Assembly (NCBI RefSeq): GCF_963678635.1
Contig: NC_087063.1
Coordinates: forward strand, 40,130,759 to 40,194,758
Source of the DNA: Symsagittifera roscoffensis
Lineage: Eukaryota > Xenacoelomorpha > Acoela > Convolutidae
Length of the DNA stretch: 64,000 nucleotides
Reading direction: 5' to 3'
Shown: positions 54,744 to 64,000 of the stretch, in pieces
How positions within the stretch are numbered: position 1 is the first letter of the stretch
How the letters are laid out: each line of letters starts with the position of its first letter
Translations under genes and position numbers: made by a program
The notes under the pieces: generated by a model
Databases searched by the model: none
What the model saw: the letters and a program-made list of their open reading frames with translations, nothing else
Told to the model about the DNA's origin: nothing

Positions 54744-56901
54744 CTGAAAGTTGCTTTATGGAATGTCGAAGGCGCAAAAAATACTCTAGACTTTACAAAC
54801 TCAGAAGAACTTGACTATGACGTACTATTTCTCACTGAGACTTTTTCTATTAAGAACCTTGATATCAACAATTTCGTTACTTTCAACATTCTTGCTAAAA
54901 AATTGGCCAGAGGACGCCCAAGTGGAGGTATTGCTATTTCCGTCAACAAGAAGATGAGATGCAGGGCTAAAATTTTCTTCCAGTCAGCAAATACACTTGG
55001 CGTTACTCTTGGGAACTTGAATGTGCATCTAATTGCTTCTTATTTTTGCCCCAATACTAACTTAGATCTCATCACCACAGACTTGGATAACTGCTTAGAA
55101 CTTTGCTCAAACCAGAATCTTATTATCATGCGAGGCGACTTCAACTGTCGGGTTGACACTGGGAGCAGAGGTTTATCACTTTTCAAGCATCTGGAACTCT
55201 GGGGTTTATACTGTGCAAATGACCTAGGCAACTCCACGTACATCGCCCCAATTGGCAACAGTACAATTGATTTACTTTTCACTAACATAATGTTGCCTCT
55301 CTCAACAACAGTCGTGCCGAAGTTTATCACAAAACACCTATTAGTACAACGAAACGTTCTTTTCAGGTACGAAGAAGCGGATAATAAACCCAGTCGGATC
55401 TGCAAAGTTGATATCAGCGCGCTAGAAGCTGCCCTTCAGAGTATTCCCACTGATATCAACCGTTGGAATGGTGAAAACATCAATACACATACGGAACTTT
55501 TCGTTACCGCCTTCAAAACAGCCGCAGTGTACCCACGGAAACGCATATCGGCACCCTGGTTTGACAAAGAACTGTATGGAGTGCACAAAAAATTGAAGCT
55601 TTTGAATAAAAACAGGCGAAATGAAGCTGTCGCGTACCAAAATCACAAGAAAATCTACAAGAAGCTGTGTGAACAAAAGAAGTCCAGGTACTTAAAGAAC
55701 AGAGAAGATAACATTATCGCAGTAGCAGAAACTGACAGACAACAATTCTGGAATATTTTAAAATCCAAGCCAAAAGTAGCTGAGACAAGTGCAATTACGA
55801 TGCCGGTATGGGAAAACCACTTTACAGATTTTTACTACAGAGACACATCGCTAGTGCCGGTAAATAGTTTCTCCAATCTTGGGAATAACGACTATGCCTT
55901 CACAAACTGGTAATGCGACATCAACCTAAACAAAGAATTGAACTCTCTGAAGTAACATATCATACTAGTAAGGCACCAAATGGCAAGGCGGCAGGCACCG
56001 ACAGTATAACAGCAGAAGCCTTAAAAACATCTTTTGGGGTTACGTTTTATCTCTAACTTGCACTTTTCCAGACGTGTTTCAAGTTTTCAGTCCTACCCGA
56101 GAGTTGGAAGACAGCGTTGGTGAAACCTCTTTACAAGCAAAATGAGAAAAAAGGGATCCAAACAACTATCGTGGTATCAGTCTATTACCTGCTCTATATA
56201 AGATTTTTACTGGGATTCTTTACACACGATTAATTGGCTGGATTGAAGAAAATTCTAAATTACCAGAAACGCAGTTTGGGTTTAGAAAAGGTAGATCGAC
56301 AGTTTCAGCTGTTAACGACCTCAAAAACAGCATACAAGACGATTTAGTCAATCACGGAAAGTGCTATGCTTGTTTTGTTGACTTTCGGAAAGCATTTGAC
56401 TCGGTGGACCGCAACCTTCTCATCGCAAAGATACAAAAACTGGGTCTCCGGGGACGTATTTTAGGCACCTTACACGCAATATGCCAGAATAATTTGTTAC
56501 AGGTAGTTGACGGAAGTTTTATGTCAGGAAAAATTGTTCAAAACGTCGGCGTAGCTCAAGGGGACAAGCTATCTCCATGACTTTTCTCTCTTTTCATTGC
56601 TGACTTATCCAAAATTTTGCAAGAAACTGGTTGCCATGTGGTGTTTTACGCCGACGATCTTGTTTTTTCCCACCACAATCTGAAAAACGTTAAGGAAGCC
56701 TTGGATAGACTTGCCAATTACTGCCATACCAACAAGCTCACTGTCAACATTGACAAGACGAAAGCCTTGAAGTTCAGGAAAGGAGGCAAAAACATGCCAG
56801 AGGAAGCCCTATTCTATAGAGGACTTGCTATAGAGTACACGAATACCTTCTGCTACCTGGGAGTCAACCTAACACCAAAACTAGCCTGCACAGAACACCT
56901 C
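54744..56901 (+). pseudogene. ORF2 of level-2 element, upstream part: endonuclease and RT
   Basis: Follows ORF1 in the same frame across the TGA. Endonuclease: KVALWNVEG, FLTETF (54830), GGIAISVN, GDFNC (55135), TIDLLFTN (55265). RT, in other frames after 55913: NGKAAGTDS (55982), NNYRGISLLPALYKIFT (56165), TQFGFRKGRSTVSAVN (56275), CFVDFRKAFDSVD (56370), GVAQGDKLSP then a TGA (56550-56580), VVFYADDLVF with YADD (56640). It is interrupted at 56901 by the LTR element. The endonuclease frame is open for 336 codons from 54903. Confidence 0.8.
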
Positions 56902-57048
56902 TGTCCGAGTAGAAAGACCCTTGTTATGTACTCTGTTTTAACGTATTGTATTTGTAACTTGTGTTAACTAATTGTCACGTCTTTTGTCGTTTCAGAATTA
57001 ACATTGTGTGAAACGGATTGATGTTTTGACACATTGCATGCTTTTGCA
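56902..57048 (+). repeat. 5' LTR of level-3 element
   Basis: 147 bp, starts TGTCCGAGTAG and ends TGCTTTTGCA. Nearly identical to 61587-61733. Confidence 0.9.
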
Positions 57049-57084
57049 TGTTAATTCTCTTCAAGAACAACAAAGGCAACAAAT

Positions 57085-58728
57085 ATGACCGAAGTAGGGT
57101 GCTACATTGACGGATGCATCTACACTACCCCCGCGGTGTCCGACGCCGCCGGAGTTGTCATGCTTGAGCATCACTTGTCCACGGCACACCCAGTCCCTGC
57201 TACTGCAAAAGCTCCACCCATACCTCAACCACGCGTATCACCCAAGGTTCACGAGGATTCTTGGGACTGTTTCACGAGGGAGTGGGACGTATTCAAACAG
57301 GCAAGCAGCATTCCCGAAGGTCGCCTGAGTATATATATTGTGAACTGTTGCGAAGCCGAACTCAAGGCAAGTGTGCAAAAAGAGGACCCGAAAATCACGG
57401 CTAAAACCGAAACTGAAATTTTGAACGCCATTAAAAGACACGCCGCGATCAACGTTGCTTCCAGTATATTACAGACTGAGCTCTTGTCGATGAATCAGGA
57501 CCACACGGAGCCGATCAGACAGTTTGCTGTTCGCGCCCTTGGTAAAGCCCGTAATTGTAGGCTCACTGAGCAGTGCACCCGAACTGGATGTGACTCAACC
57601 ATCGATTTTAGTCAGAAAATGGTCAAGCTCGTTATTCTCACCGGAATGTCTGACGAGGACATCAAGAAGGACGTGATGGGCAATGATGGTTTAGACGGTA
57701 AGACACTTAATCAGACTATAGCCATCATCGAAACGAAGGAGATGGCTGCTCGCTCCATTTCTGGTTCGATTGCACCTCCCAGTGGTGCGTTGTCTGCAGT
57801 GTCAAACCCACGAACACCCATGAAAATTTCTCCTAACGACACACGTCTAAGCCATAAGGGTAAATGCCAGACATGTAAAGGCGAGTTTTTCATGAACCGG
57901 GGGAGAACAGTGGCCGGGACCGACGTTATTGTCACTGACAAGTTTTGCAAGATTTGCTGGAAGAAAAAGCGATCAGAATTCCGCAATAAGAAAGGCCAAA
58001 ATGGGTCGTCAGACATGGAGGCGGGCGCTTTCTCCCACGTGTTTGGCGTGGCGGTCAGTGAAGACACAAGTCCGACATGGGCGCATCCTGTAACAGCCGC
58101 TGGTGTTGATCATACGAGGGCACAACAGACGATTATTGTCCCAAACTACATATTCGACGGCACATCCGGTTGGAAACAGGCAGCATCGATGCCACATCCA
58201 ATTGTCAAGTTGCGTGTCTCTATTGACGCGTCAGATTACAGCCACTTACGCATTAAGCACCCCAACATGTCGCCTACAACTCTGTCGATTGTGGCCGATA
58301 CAGGCGCCCAGTCATGTCTTATGGGTAAAAAGGTGTTAGATCGTCTGGGCTTAAGTACATCCGACCTTGTCCAGGTCAAGCAGCGAATGCACGCCATCAA
58401 TGGGGAAAACACTGATTTTCTGGGTGCCCTATTCCTGCGTTTATCTGGCACGAACCCGCCCACAGGCCGGAAGGCTACAACAGCGGCCATGGTATATGTG
58501 ACAGAGTCTACTGACCTGTTCTACCTAAGTCGCCAAGCCATGAAGGAACTGGGTATTATCAACGATAGTTTTCCCGTTATCTGCTCCACTGCTTCCACTG
58601 GAATAGAAGCGCAACCCACATCTGGTTTTGCCCCTTGTGGCTGCCCAGTTCACCGCCACCCACAGGGCCGTCCTGGGAAACTCCCGTTTGCTCCGGTCCC
58701 GGAAAATATCCCGAAGATGAAAGAATGA
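57085..58728 (+). CDS. Gag-protease of level-3 element, 547 codons
   Basis: The Gag part starts at the ATG 57085, 37 bases after the LTR. An N-terminal Cys/His motif (CYIDGC...HHLSTAH) resembles a C2H2 finger. Residues 55-230 form the capsid-like region (DCFTREWDVFKQASSIPEGR, QFAVRALGKARNC). Paired Cys residues near 265-300 (CQTCKGEF, KFCKICWKKK) may be the nucleocapsid finger. The retropepsin active site is VADTGAQSCLMG at residues about 402-413, followed by a flap-like region. The stop at 58726 comes from a one-base shift: coding continues in the next frame towards RT. Confidence 0.8.
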   Translation: MTEVGCYIDGCIYTTPAVSDAAGVVMLEHHLSTAHPVPATAKAPPIPQPRVSPKVHEDSWDCFTREWDVFKQASSIPEGRLSIYIVNCCEAELKASVQKEDPKITAKTETEILNAIKRHAAINVASSILQTELLSMNQDHTEPIRQFAVRALGKARNCRLTEQCTRTGCDSTIDFSQKMVKLVILTGMSDEDIKKDVMGNDGLDGKTLNQTIAIIETKEMAARSISGSIAPPSGALSAVSNPRTPMKISPNDTRLSHKGKCQTCKGEFFMNRGRTVAGTDVIVTDKFCKICWKKKRSEFRNKKGQNGSSDMEAGAFSHVFGVAVSEDTSPTWAHPVTAAGVDHTRAQQTIIVPNYIFDGTSGWKQAASMPHPIVKLRVSIDASDYSHLRIKHPNMSPTTLSIVADTGAQSCLMGKKVLDRLGLSTSDLVQVKQRMHAINGENTDFLGALFLRLSGTNPPTGRKATTAAMVYVTESTDLFYLSRQAMKELGIINDSFPVICSTASTGIEAQPTSGFAPCGCPVHRHPQGRPGKLPFAPVPENIPKMKE

Positions 58729-59615
58729 AACATTCGCGGCGTCTGCAATCAATAAATACCCTCACCAGCCACTGCTACTCATGTCTGGTGACCAATTAAA
58801 ATCCACGTGGATCCAAACGCTACCCCCGTCGCTGTGTATACGGCAGCTACCGTGCCCGTGCATTGGCGTGAGCAGGTTAAAGCCCAGCTTGACCAGGACG
58901 AGGCTCTGGGCATAATCGAGAAGGTTCCTCCGGGAGTGCCTACAAAATGGCAAGCACGAATGCACGTCGTGCCGAAACACGACGGCACGCCACGTCGCAC
59001 TGTGGACATGCGCCCACTAAACACCAACTGCGTCAGTGAGACACAGCTTATTGTTCCTCCATACAAACAAGCACGCATCGTACCGGCGGGCACATGGAGA
59101 ACTGTGACTGATGCCTGGAATGGCTACCACTCAGTTCCACTCGCTGAGGAGGATCGGCATCTTATTACCTTTATCACGGAATACGGCAGATACCGATACA
59201 AAGTGGCACCTCAAGGTAACCTGGCCTCGGGGGATGGCTATAACCAACGGTATGACAATATTATAGCCTCCATCCCCAGGAAGACTAAATGCGTGGACGA
59301 CGCACTATTATGGGACGAGTTGCTGGAAGTACATTGGTGGAGAGTTACTGACTATCTGACGCTAATTGGTAACAGCGAAATTATCATAAATCCAAAGAAG
59401 TTCCAGTTTTGCGAGCGTGTCATTGAATTTGCCGGCTTCCTTATTACAGATGACGATGTGAAACCACTGCCAAAGTATCTGGACGCCATAAAGAATTTTC
59501 CGCGACCCACAAACGTTTCTGACATACGTGCTTGGTTTGGACTCGTCAACCAAGTGTCACACTACGCGCAATTGACAGCACTCATGACCCCATTTAAGAT
59601 GAGATTGATAACAAC
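58729..59615 (+). pseudogene. Reverse transcriptase of level-3 element
   Basis: After about 75 bases in a shifted frame, the frame of Gag resumes at about 58800: VPVHWREQVKAQLDQDEALG, VPTKWQARMHVVPKHDG, RRTVDMRPLNTNC, YHSVPLAEEDRHL, YKVAPQGNLASGDGY and the catalytic KCVDDALLWD (C-V-D-D, a form found in some animal Gypsy elements). The sequence ends at LTALMTPFK, where the connection and RNase H domains should begin. Confidence 0.8.
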
Positions 59616-61553
59616 CGACTTCTCTCTTTTAAGGAGAAGACGATGTCGTGGAGATTCAAGATAGCATTTGTGCCCGTCTGCAAGATCCCTGCGCCAGACG
59701 CCACTTCACGACGCCCAGATGACAGAGCCGAGGAAGATGAAAACGAATCTCACTTTATTGCTGCGTTAAACGCCATGAGGGCTGTCGATGACATCGATCA
59801 CGCCGAAGAAGAGATTATAGCCGCCGCCAGGTCCGGCTTGGCCAAGTTACACGCTGTCACGTGGGAGCGCGTGCGAGATGAAACCTCTCGGAATATTCAC
59901 ATGCTCCAACTTATGAACATGGCCGAAAATGGCTTCCCAGACACGCCCCAGCAAATGTCTCCTCAGTTCCTCGGTTTTTGGCGTTTTCGAGACAGTCTGT
60001 CAGCAATAGATGGAGTCATCACATACGGAAACCGCACTGTCATTCCGCCAAGCCTCAGAAGTGAAGTTTGCCAGCATCTTCATAGCGCCCACCAAGGGGT
60101 CACTCAGATGATGAGCCGAGCTACCGCGTCGATATTTTGGCCTGGAATCACCACGGACATCCAGGAGGTTCGTAAACAGTGTCGCATATGTGACTCTATA
60201 TCACCCAGCCAACCGCATTAATCAGCCGCCGAGCCATTTGTTGCGGTGCTACCCTTCCAGGCAGTTGCAACCGATTATTTCAATGTGCGGGGAAAGAATT
60301 ATCTCCTAGCTGTTGACAGGTTTACCAATTGGCCCGACTTGAGACAGGCAAGCACAGCCACCGCAGAGGCCGGAGCCGCTGGTCTGATAAAAGCGTTGCG
60401 GCAATTGTTCGCCCAATTTGGTGTACCAGAGCACTTGTCCAGTGACGGCGGACCGGAAAACACATCGCACATCATGAAGGATTTCATGTCGCGGTGGGGT
60501 ATCACCCATCGATTATCTTCAGCTTACCATCCCCAGTCCAACGGCCGTGCAGAGGTTGCGGTAAAGGCCATGAAACGTCTTCTTGTGGACGAAAGCGGAA
60601 AAATAAATACAGATGCCGTTATGCGTGGCATGCTTCAGCTCCGAAACACACCAGAACGTGACAGCGGCCTGTCCCCTGCCCAGGTGCTTCTCGGTCGTTC
60701 TCTTCGTGACTTTCTTCCTGCACCACCTCTTTTTGCAAACAGAGTGTCCGTTTTTGATGAAACCAGCCCGGTCAATCATCTTTGGAAGGACACATGGCGA
60801 GCGAAGGAAAATGTTCTACGTGCTAGGCTGGCAAAGCCGGTTGATAGACTAGACAGGAATACACGCAAGCTTGCTCCTCTGTTTATAGGAGACTCAGTTA
60901 GGATTCAGAACCAAAGTGGCAATCACCCCAACAAGTGGGACAAGACTGGCATTGTTATTCAGATAGGTGACAATGACCAATACATCAGCCGGTTGGACGG
61001 TTCCCGCCGTCTCACTCTACGCAACCGACGCTTCCTGAAGAAATTCCAGCGTTTTGCCGTCCGCGCAGAAGGAGAAGTCCGTTCCATACATCCACATCGG
61101 GAGCCACTCGACACTGATTCTTCGCCCTCTCTGGAAACACCTACATTACCCGATGATTATATGGCGCCCCAAGGAAACCAACACGATATCATCAGCAAAC
61201 ACAGTGTGCAGGAGATCGAGGAGTCCGCCACTCCTGCTCCAGTGGACAAACTACACGAAATCGGTCGAACCGGCCGCACCGCATCTGACTTCGTCAACCC
61301 TCCCGCTAGATCGGACATCACATCACCGGAACCGAAAGCCAGCGATCCACCCACATCACACCCAGACGCATCGCCAGTACCAACCCAAGTAGCTAATCCT
61401 GCGCTCGATACTGTTTTAGGCAGACCAAAGAGGATCCGCCGCCCGCCTCCCAAGTTTGGGGTTGACGATGCATGGGCGACAGGCGCCTTCATCACAAATC
61501 CTAAATCAGGGTCCTCGTATGCGTCAGTCGTTAAAGGCGCACCGTGCCAATAA
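59616..61553 (+). pseudogene. Integrase of level-3 element (one nonsense codon)
   Basis: The first codons are the end of RNase H (NNRLLSFKEKTMSWRFKI, DATSRRPDD). The zinc-binding domain has HLHSAHQG and CRICDS (60080-60190). A TAA at 60219-60221 interrupts the same frame that continues to 61553. The core has VATDYF (first Asp), SSDGGPEN (second Asp) and NGRAEVAVK (Glu), with 35 residues between the second Asp and the Glu. The C-terminus includes FIGDSVRIQNQSGNHPNKWD, a GPY/F-like module, and a Pro/Ser-rich tail. Apart from the stop this domain looks intact. Confidence 0.85.
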
Positions 61554-61586
61554 GGCGTTTATTGCGCCTCCAAGGACTTGGGGAGA

Positions 61587-61733
61587 TGTCCGAGTGGAAG
61601 GACCCTTGTTATGTACTCTGTTTTAACGTTTTGTATTTGTAACTTGTGTTAACTAATTGTCACGTCTCTTGTCGTTTCAGAATTAACATTGTGTGAAACG
61701 GATTGATGTTTTGACACATTGCATGCTTTTGCA
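61587..61733 (+). repeat. 3' LTR of level-3 element
   Basis: 147 bp, about four differences from the 5' LTR, followed by the target duplication ACCTC. Confidence 0.9.
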
Positions 61734-62290
61734 ACCTCAATGTGTTGATAAACAAAACTAAATTAACCGTGTTTGGACTCCAACAGAAAGTAAACTTTCA
61801 GAAAGTGTGCTTTAACTCGGCCCAGAGACTTCTGGAACACGTTGTTCTCCCAGCAGGAACATATGGCCTGAATACATTCCTACAGATCGACACAGATAAG
61901 TTGGACGACCATATAACAGAATTTGTGGAATTTTCTGGCAGAAAGGGGCTGGAATCTCTGTTTTCAGCTCCACGAGACTCCTTCTTGAGAACCTATACTT
62001 CAACGATTACCTTGGCCTGAGGCAGGCCAACACGCGACATAGACGTATCTTTGCGGTATACTACACCTCGGGATGTCATAATATTATATGCACTAAAATT
62101 GGCTGTAAAACGCGAAATACATGATATTGTACAGGAAAAGGGGTTTACAGCGTATATGGACTGCTTCTACCGACTTTGTGGGCTCCAGATCGTTGATGAG
62201 GATCACATACGACACTGCATCTCCTTTACAGAAAGCCAGGATCTACCTGGAAGACTCATCAATATCGGGTTGCCGCCCAAGCAACTGTGA
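61734..62290 (+). pseudogene. ORF2 of level-2 element, C-terminal part
   Basis: Resumes the interrupted ORF2 frame directly after the target duplication (NVLINKTKLTVF). It covers the post-RT region (VVLPAGTYGLNTFLQIDTDK, REIHDIVQEKGFTAYMD, CGLQIVDEDHIRHCISF, with Cys and His residues that may form the usual C-terminal zinc knuckle). One stop at 62018-62020 splits it; the end is the TGA at 62288-62290. About 120 bases of 3' UTR follow, without a clear poly-A tail. Confidence 0.75.
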
Positions 62291-62411
62291 CATCGCGCTT
62301 CTACGTGCCAAGACTCTTGACTTGACTGACTCTTAACACATTCCATGAGCACTTTAATTATACTTTTCATATTTGTCTTTGTAAGACGTACAGTTTACCA
62401 ATTTACCTTAC

Positions 62412-62949
62412 AAACTGAATCCAGATGTTAGTTAAATTCAATTCAGGGCATAACTAGTAAGCTAAAAGTTCGTGTAAAACAGTTTGAGTTCAAGTCCCAA
62501 GACGCCTCCGGATTCCTGAATCCGGGGAAATAACACCATTATTTCCTCTCCGGAAGGCTTGTTTCCACCCTTCACCGTTAGCATGAATGGCCTTGCAACG
62601 ATTGTAGCTACACAATCGTTGCAACTCGGAGTGGTCTCTGCTAATACTCTGTCGTTTTTCTCTATTTCGCGTCGTTTTTCTCACAACTGTCGTGGTTGTT
62701 GTTTTCGCAACTTCTATCGTTGTTCTGTTTTTATTTTGGATTTCTTCCAAAATGGCCGTTTTTGACGTTTCTCAGAAGTGTGACGTCACAAGTCGAATTT
62801 TAAAAATTTAAGAATTTCCGAATTCTTCAGCCTTCACGATTTGTCCAATCGTCTGAATAACACTGTTAATCCTTTAAAACCGCCAATTCGGAAGGTTAGC
62901 TGCTAGCCCTCCGTAGCAGTCTTTTCGTCATTTCTGGTCGAATGTCACA
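62412..62949 (-). repeat. 5' LTR of the giant element, outer part
   Basis: Matches 28990-29519, including the CCGGATTC palindrome (62508-62525) and the hairpin (62593-62624). Ends with CGAATGTCACA at the junction with the level-0 element. Confidence 0.85.
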
Positions 62950-63758
62950 ATGACTCCTGTCTGTTGGGTCTCGGCGATGGTTGCTGTCTGTTGTTTTACG
63001 CACTTCTTTCGGTGTCTTGCCAAGTTACTTCTATTGATAACTTTGTCACACTTTCCGCATGCTCCTGGTACGGTTCCGCTACAGCTCTTCAGGTGATTTG
63101 TTAGGTTCGCTCAGGCCGTCAACAATACGCACTTGGGGCAATTTCTCTCTTCTTCTCTGTCCAACTTATGCATCTTCCTCATGTGAATCTTCATTCCCAG
63201 GTGATTTTTGAGGATCTTGTTGCACACTGGGCACTCGTTCGTTTCAGAGTCAATCTGGCCTCTCTGGTCTCTTCTCGTGTCCTCTCGTTCCGCTTGTTTC
63301 TTTCCTCAGTTCTTCATGTGCTCTATTCGTTCGTTCTCCATTGTTCTCCACGATCTTCTGTTCATGACCACTTGTTCCATGTGATCTAGTTCCACTCCTG
63401 CGCCCTTCAAACAGTTTCGCCGGTAGTCGATTGCTGTTTGTCGTTTTCGTTTAGTCTATCTTGTTTGGTCGGTAGGCCAGCCCAACGCAATTTGTTTCGT
63501 CATCTGCTTGTTGTCCATTCTGAGGACATGTCCAATTCTTTCGTTTCGTGATCTTCGTCTCTAACATGGTCACTCCAAGTTGTTCTCGCACTTCGAACAT
63601 GTTGGCTCCTTTCTCGGCCATCTCGATTAGCGGCGGGTTTTTCTTGTCTGACCATATGTATCGGTAGGTTTTATCCACTGCTCTCTGTATCTGATTTAAT
63701 TCACTTCTATGCCAAGGTCGGATTTGTGCATCGAACAAGGCCGTTGATTCTGCACACG
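62950..63758 (-). pseudogene. Non-LTR ORF2 C-terminal region with zinc fingers (level 0, upstream half)
   Basis: Minus-strand reading from 63758: KEACAES, FDAQIRPWHRSELNQIQRAV, YRYIWSDKKNPPLIEMAEKG, REQLGVTMLETKI (63738-63451, post-RT region of a non-LTR ORF2). A charged stretch and zinc fingers follow: CPVCNKILKNHLGMKIHMRKMH (C2H2 type, about 63215-63150), then CPKCVLL...NHLKSC and CGKCDKVINRSNLARHRKKC. The copy is 5'-truncated here and continues at 28604 after the giant insertion. Stops and frame changes are present near 63450 and 63250. Confidence 0.7.
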
Positions 63759-63789
63759 CTTCTTTTGCCGAAAGTCTTTGCTTAATCTT
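63759..63789. repeat. 31-bp direct repeat, right copy
   Basis: Matches 28323-28353 with one mismatch; see that entry. Confidence 0.75.
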
Positions 63790-64000
63790 TATCTACATCT
63801 AGTTGTCTTTTTATTCTTCATCGCAGATTTGCTAAGTAACAACGGAGTTTCACTTTCAACCACATCAGTAGTTATTTTTACCTTTTTGCCAGCTAAAATA
63901 GAAGGAAACAAACAAACAACAAACAAACAAAAAAAGAATTAATTCCCTTATTAATAATAAGGCATAATTTATATAAATAGATGAACAAAACTAGGATCTA
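63790..64000. other. Flanking sequence with a possible non-LTR 3' end
   Basis: No gene. At 63935-63970 the sequence GAATTAATTCCCTTATTAAT resembles the 3' end of the minus non-LTR family of the array (1939-1975), preceded by a (CAAA)n-like stretch, so another minus-strand copy of that family or a relative may begin here and run out of the window. Confidence 0.4.

Larger units (their letters stand above)
56902..61733 (+). mobile_element. Ty3/Gypsy-type LTR retrotransposon (level 3), about 4.8 kb
   Basis: 147-bp LTRs (TGTCC...TTGCA) bound the element, and a perfect 5-bp direct repeat ACCTC flanks it (56897-56901 and 61734-61738). A purine-rich GGGGAGA lies directly before the 3' LTR. No clear primer-binding site follows the 5' LTR. 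Genes: gag-protease, RT, integrase, all plus strand; RNase H is mostly deleted. There is no envelope gene. The LTRs differ at only about four positions, so this is the youngest insertion in the nest. Confidence 0.9.
53986..62411 (+). mobile_element. Non-LTR retrotransposon nested in the LTR (level 2)
   Basis: Begins at about 53986 and ends at about 62411, with ORF1, an APE endonuclease/RT ORF2 and a short 3' UTR. It is itself split by a 4.8-kb LTR element at 56902-61733, so its own length is about 3.6 kb. No clear target duplication is seen. RT motifs suggest an I/R1/LOA-like group rather than the CR1-like families of the array, but this is tentative. Confidence 0.8.
28605..62949 (-). mobile_element. 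Giant Ty3/Gypsy-type LTR retroelement (level 1)
   Basis: Bounded by two LTRs in direct orientation: 28605-29519, and 53611-53985 joined to 62412-62949 after removal of an 8.4-kb nested insertion. Genes are on the minus strand, so the right LTR is the 5' LTR. The LTRs begin TGTGACATTCG and end CGAATGTTACA in element sense. The flanks suggest a short target duplication (CATT on the minus strand, if the terminal base is shared). The internal part, 29520-53610, is about 24 kb: leader, gag, protease, RT-RNase H, integrase, two macro-domain ORF copies and a long accessory coding region. This is several times the usual length of a Ty3/Gypsy element. All frames are decayed. Confidence 0.85.

Noticed and set aside
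57107-57452. Small overlapping frames around the start of level-3 gag
   Set aside because: They overlap the 547-codon gag-protease frame on both strands and have no motifs.
1-64000. Host gene, tRNA, rRNA or prokaryotic operon structure
   Set aside because: No such feature could be supported on either strand; all recognisable coding sequence is retrotransposon-derived.

Overview
The window comes from an AT-rich animal (probably invertebrate) genome. The basis is the mix of Ty3/Gypsy-type LTR elements, several non-LTR retrotransposon families with an APE-type endonuclease, and PHD-finger ORF1 proteins; the species cannot be named from the sequence. I recognise no host single-copy gene, rRNA, tRNA or CRISPR array. 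Almost every base belongs to a transposable element, most of them broken by stops and frameshifts.

Left part (1-27475): a tandem array with a period of about 7.2 kb. Units A (1-7200), B (7201-14417) and C (14418-22498) are followed by a partial, rearranged unit D (22499-27475). Each full unit holds the 3' end of a plus-strand non-LTR ORF2, a minus-strand Gypsy RNase H/integrase fragment, a minus-strand non-LTR ORF2 with a stub of ORF1, and then, head to head, the 5' part of the next plus-strand non-LTR ORF2. Unit C carries a foreign 0.9-kb GC-richer insertion. Unit D has lost the Gypsy fragment, keeps a nearly full ORF1 with a PHD finger, and contains an inverted copy of part of its own RT gene. 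A decayed, possibly Copia-type integrase follows (27536-28250).

Right part (28323-63789): a four-level nest. Level 0 is a short 5'-truncated non-LTR copy (minus strand) with C-terminal zinc fingers and a PHD-like finger, bounded by a 31-bp direct repeat. Level 1, inserted into it, is a giant minus-strand LTR retroelement (28605-62949) with LTRs of about 915 bp and 24 kb of internal sequence. Level 2 is a plus-strand non-LTR element (53986-62411) that splits the 5' LTR of the giant element. Level 3 is a 4.8-kb plus-strand Ty3/Gypsy element (56902-61733) with 147-bp LTRs and a perfect 5-bp target duplication, sitting inside level 2.

The giant level-1 element is the most interesting object. In its own 5'-to-3' order it has a 3-kb leader containing an array of CCGGATTG-core motifs, gag with two CCHC knuckles, protease, RT-RNase H, a long acidic linker, a DD35E integrase, a macro-domain ORF present twice through a 1.56-kb tandem duplication, and an accessory coding region of about 8.5 kb. 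That region begins with a coiled-coil protein, continues into an SGNH-hydrolase-like domain and then into modules I do not recognise. No envelope features are visible. All coding parts of this copy are decayed, but the layout (gag-pol plus macro domain plus SGNH polyprotein) is unusual for a Ty3/Gypsy element and is the best candidate here for an undescribed system.
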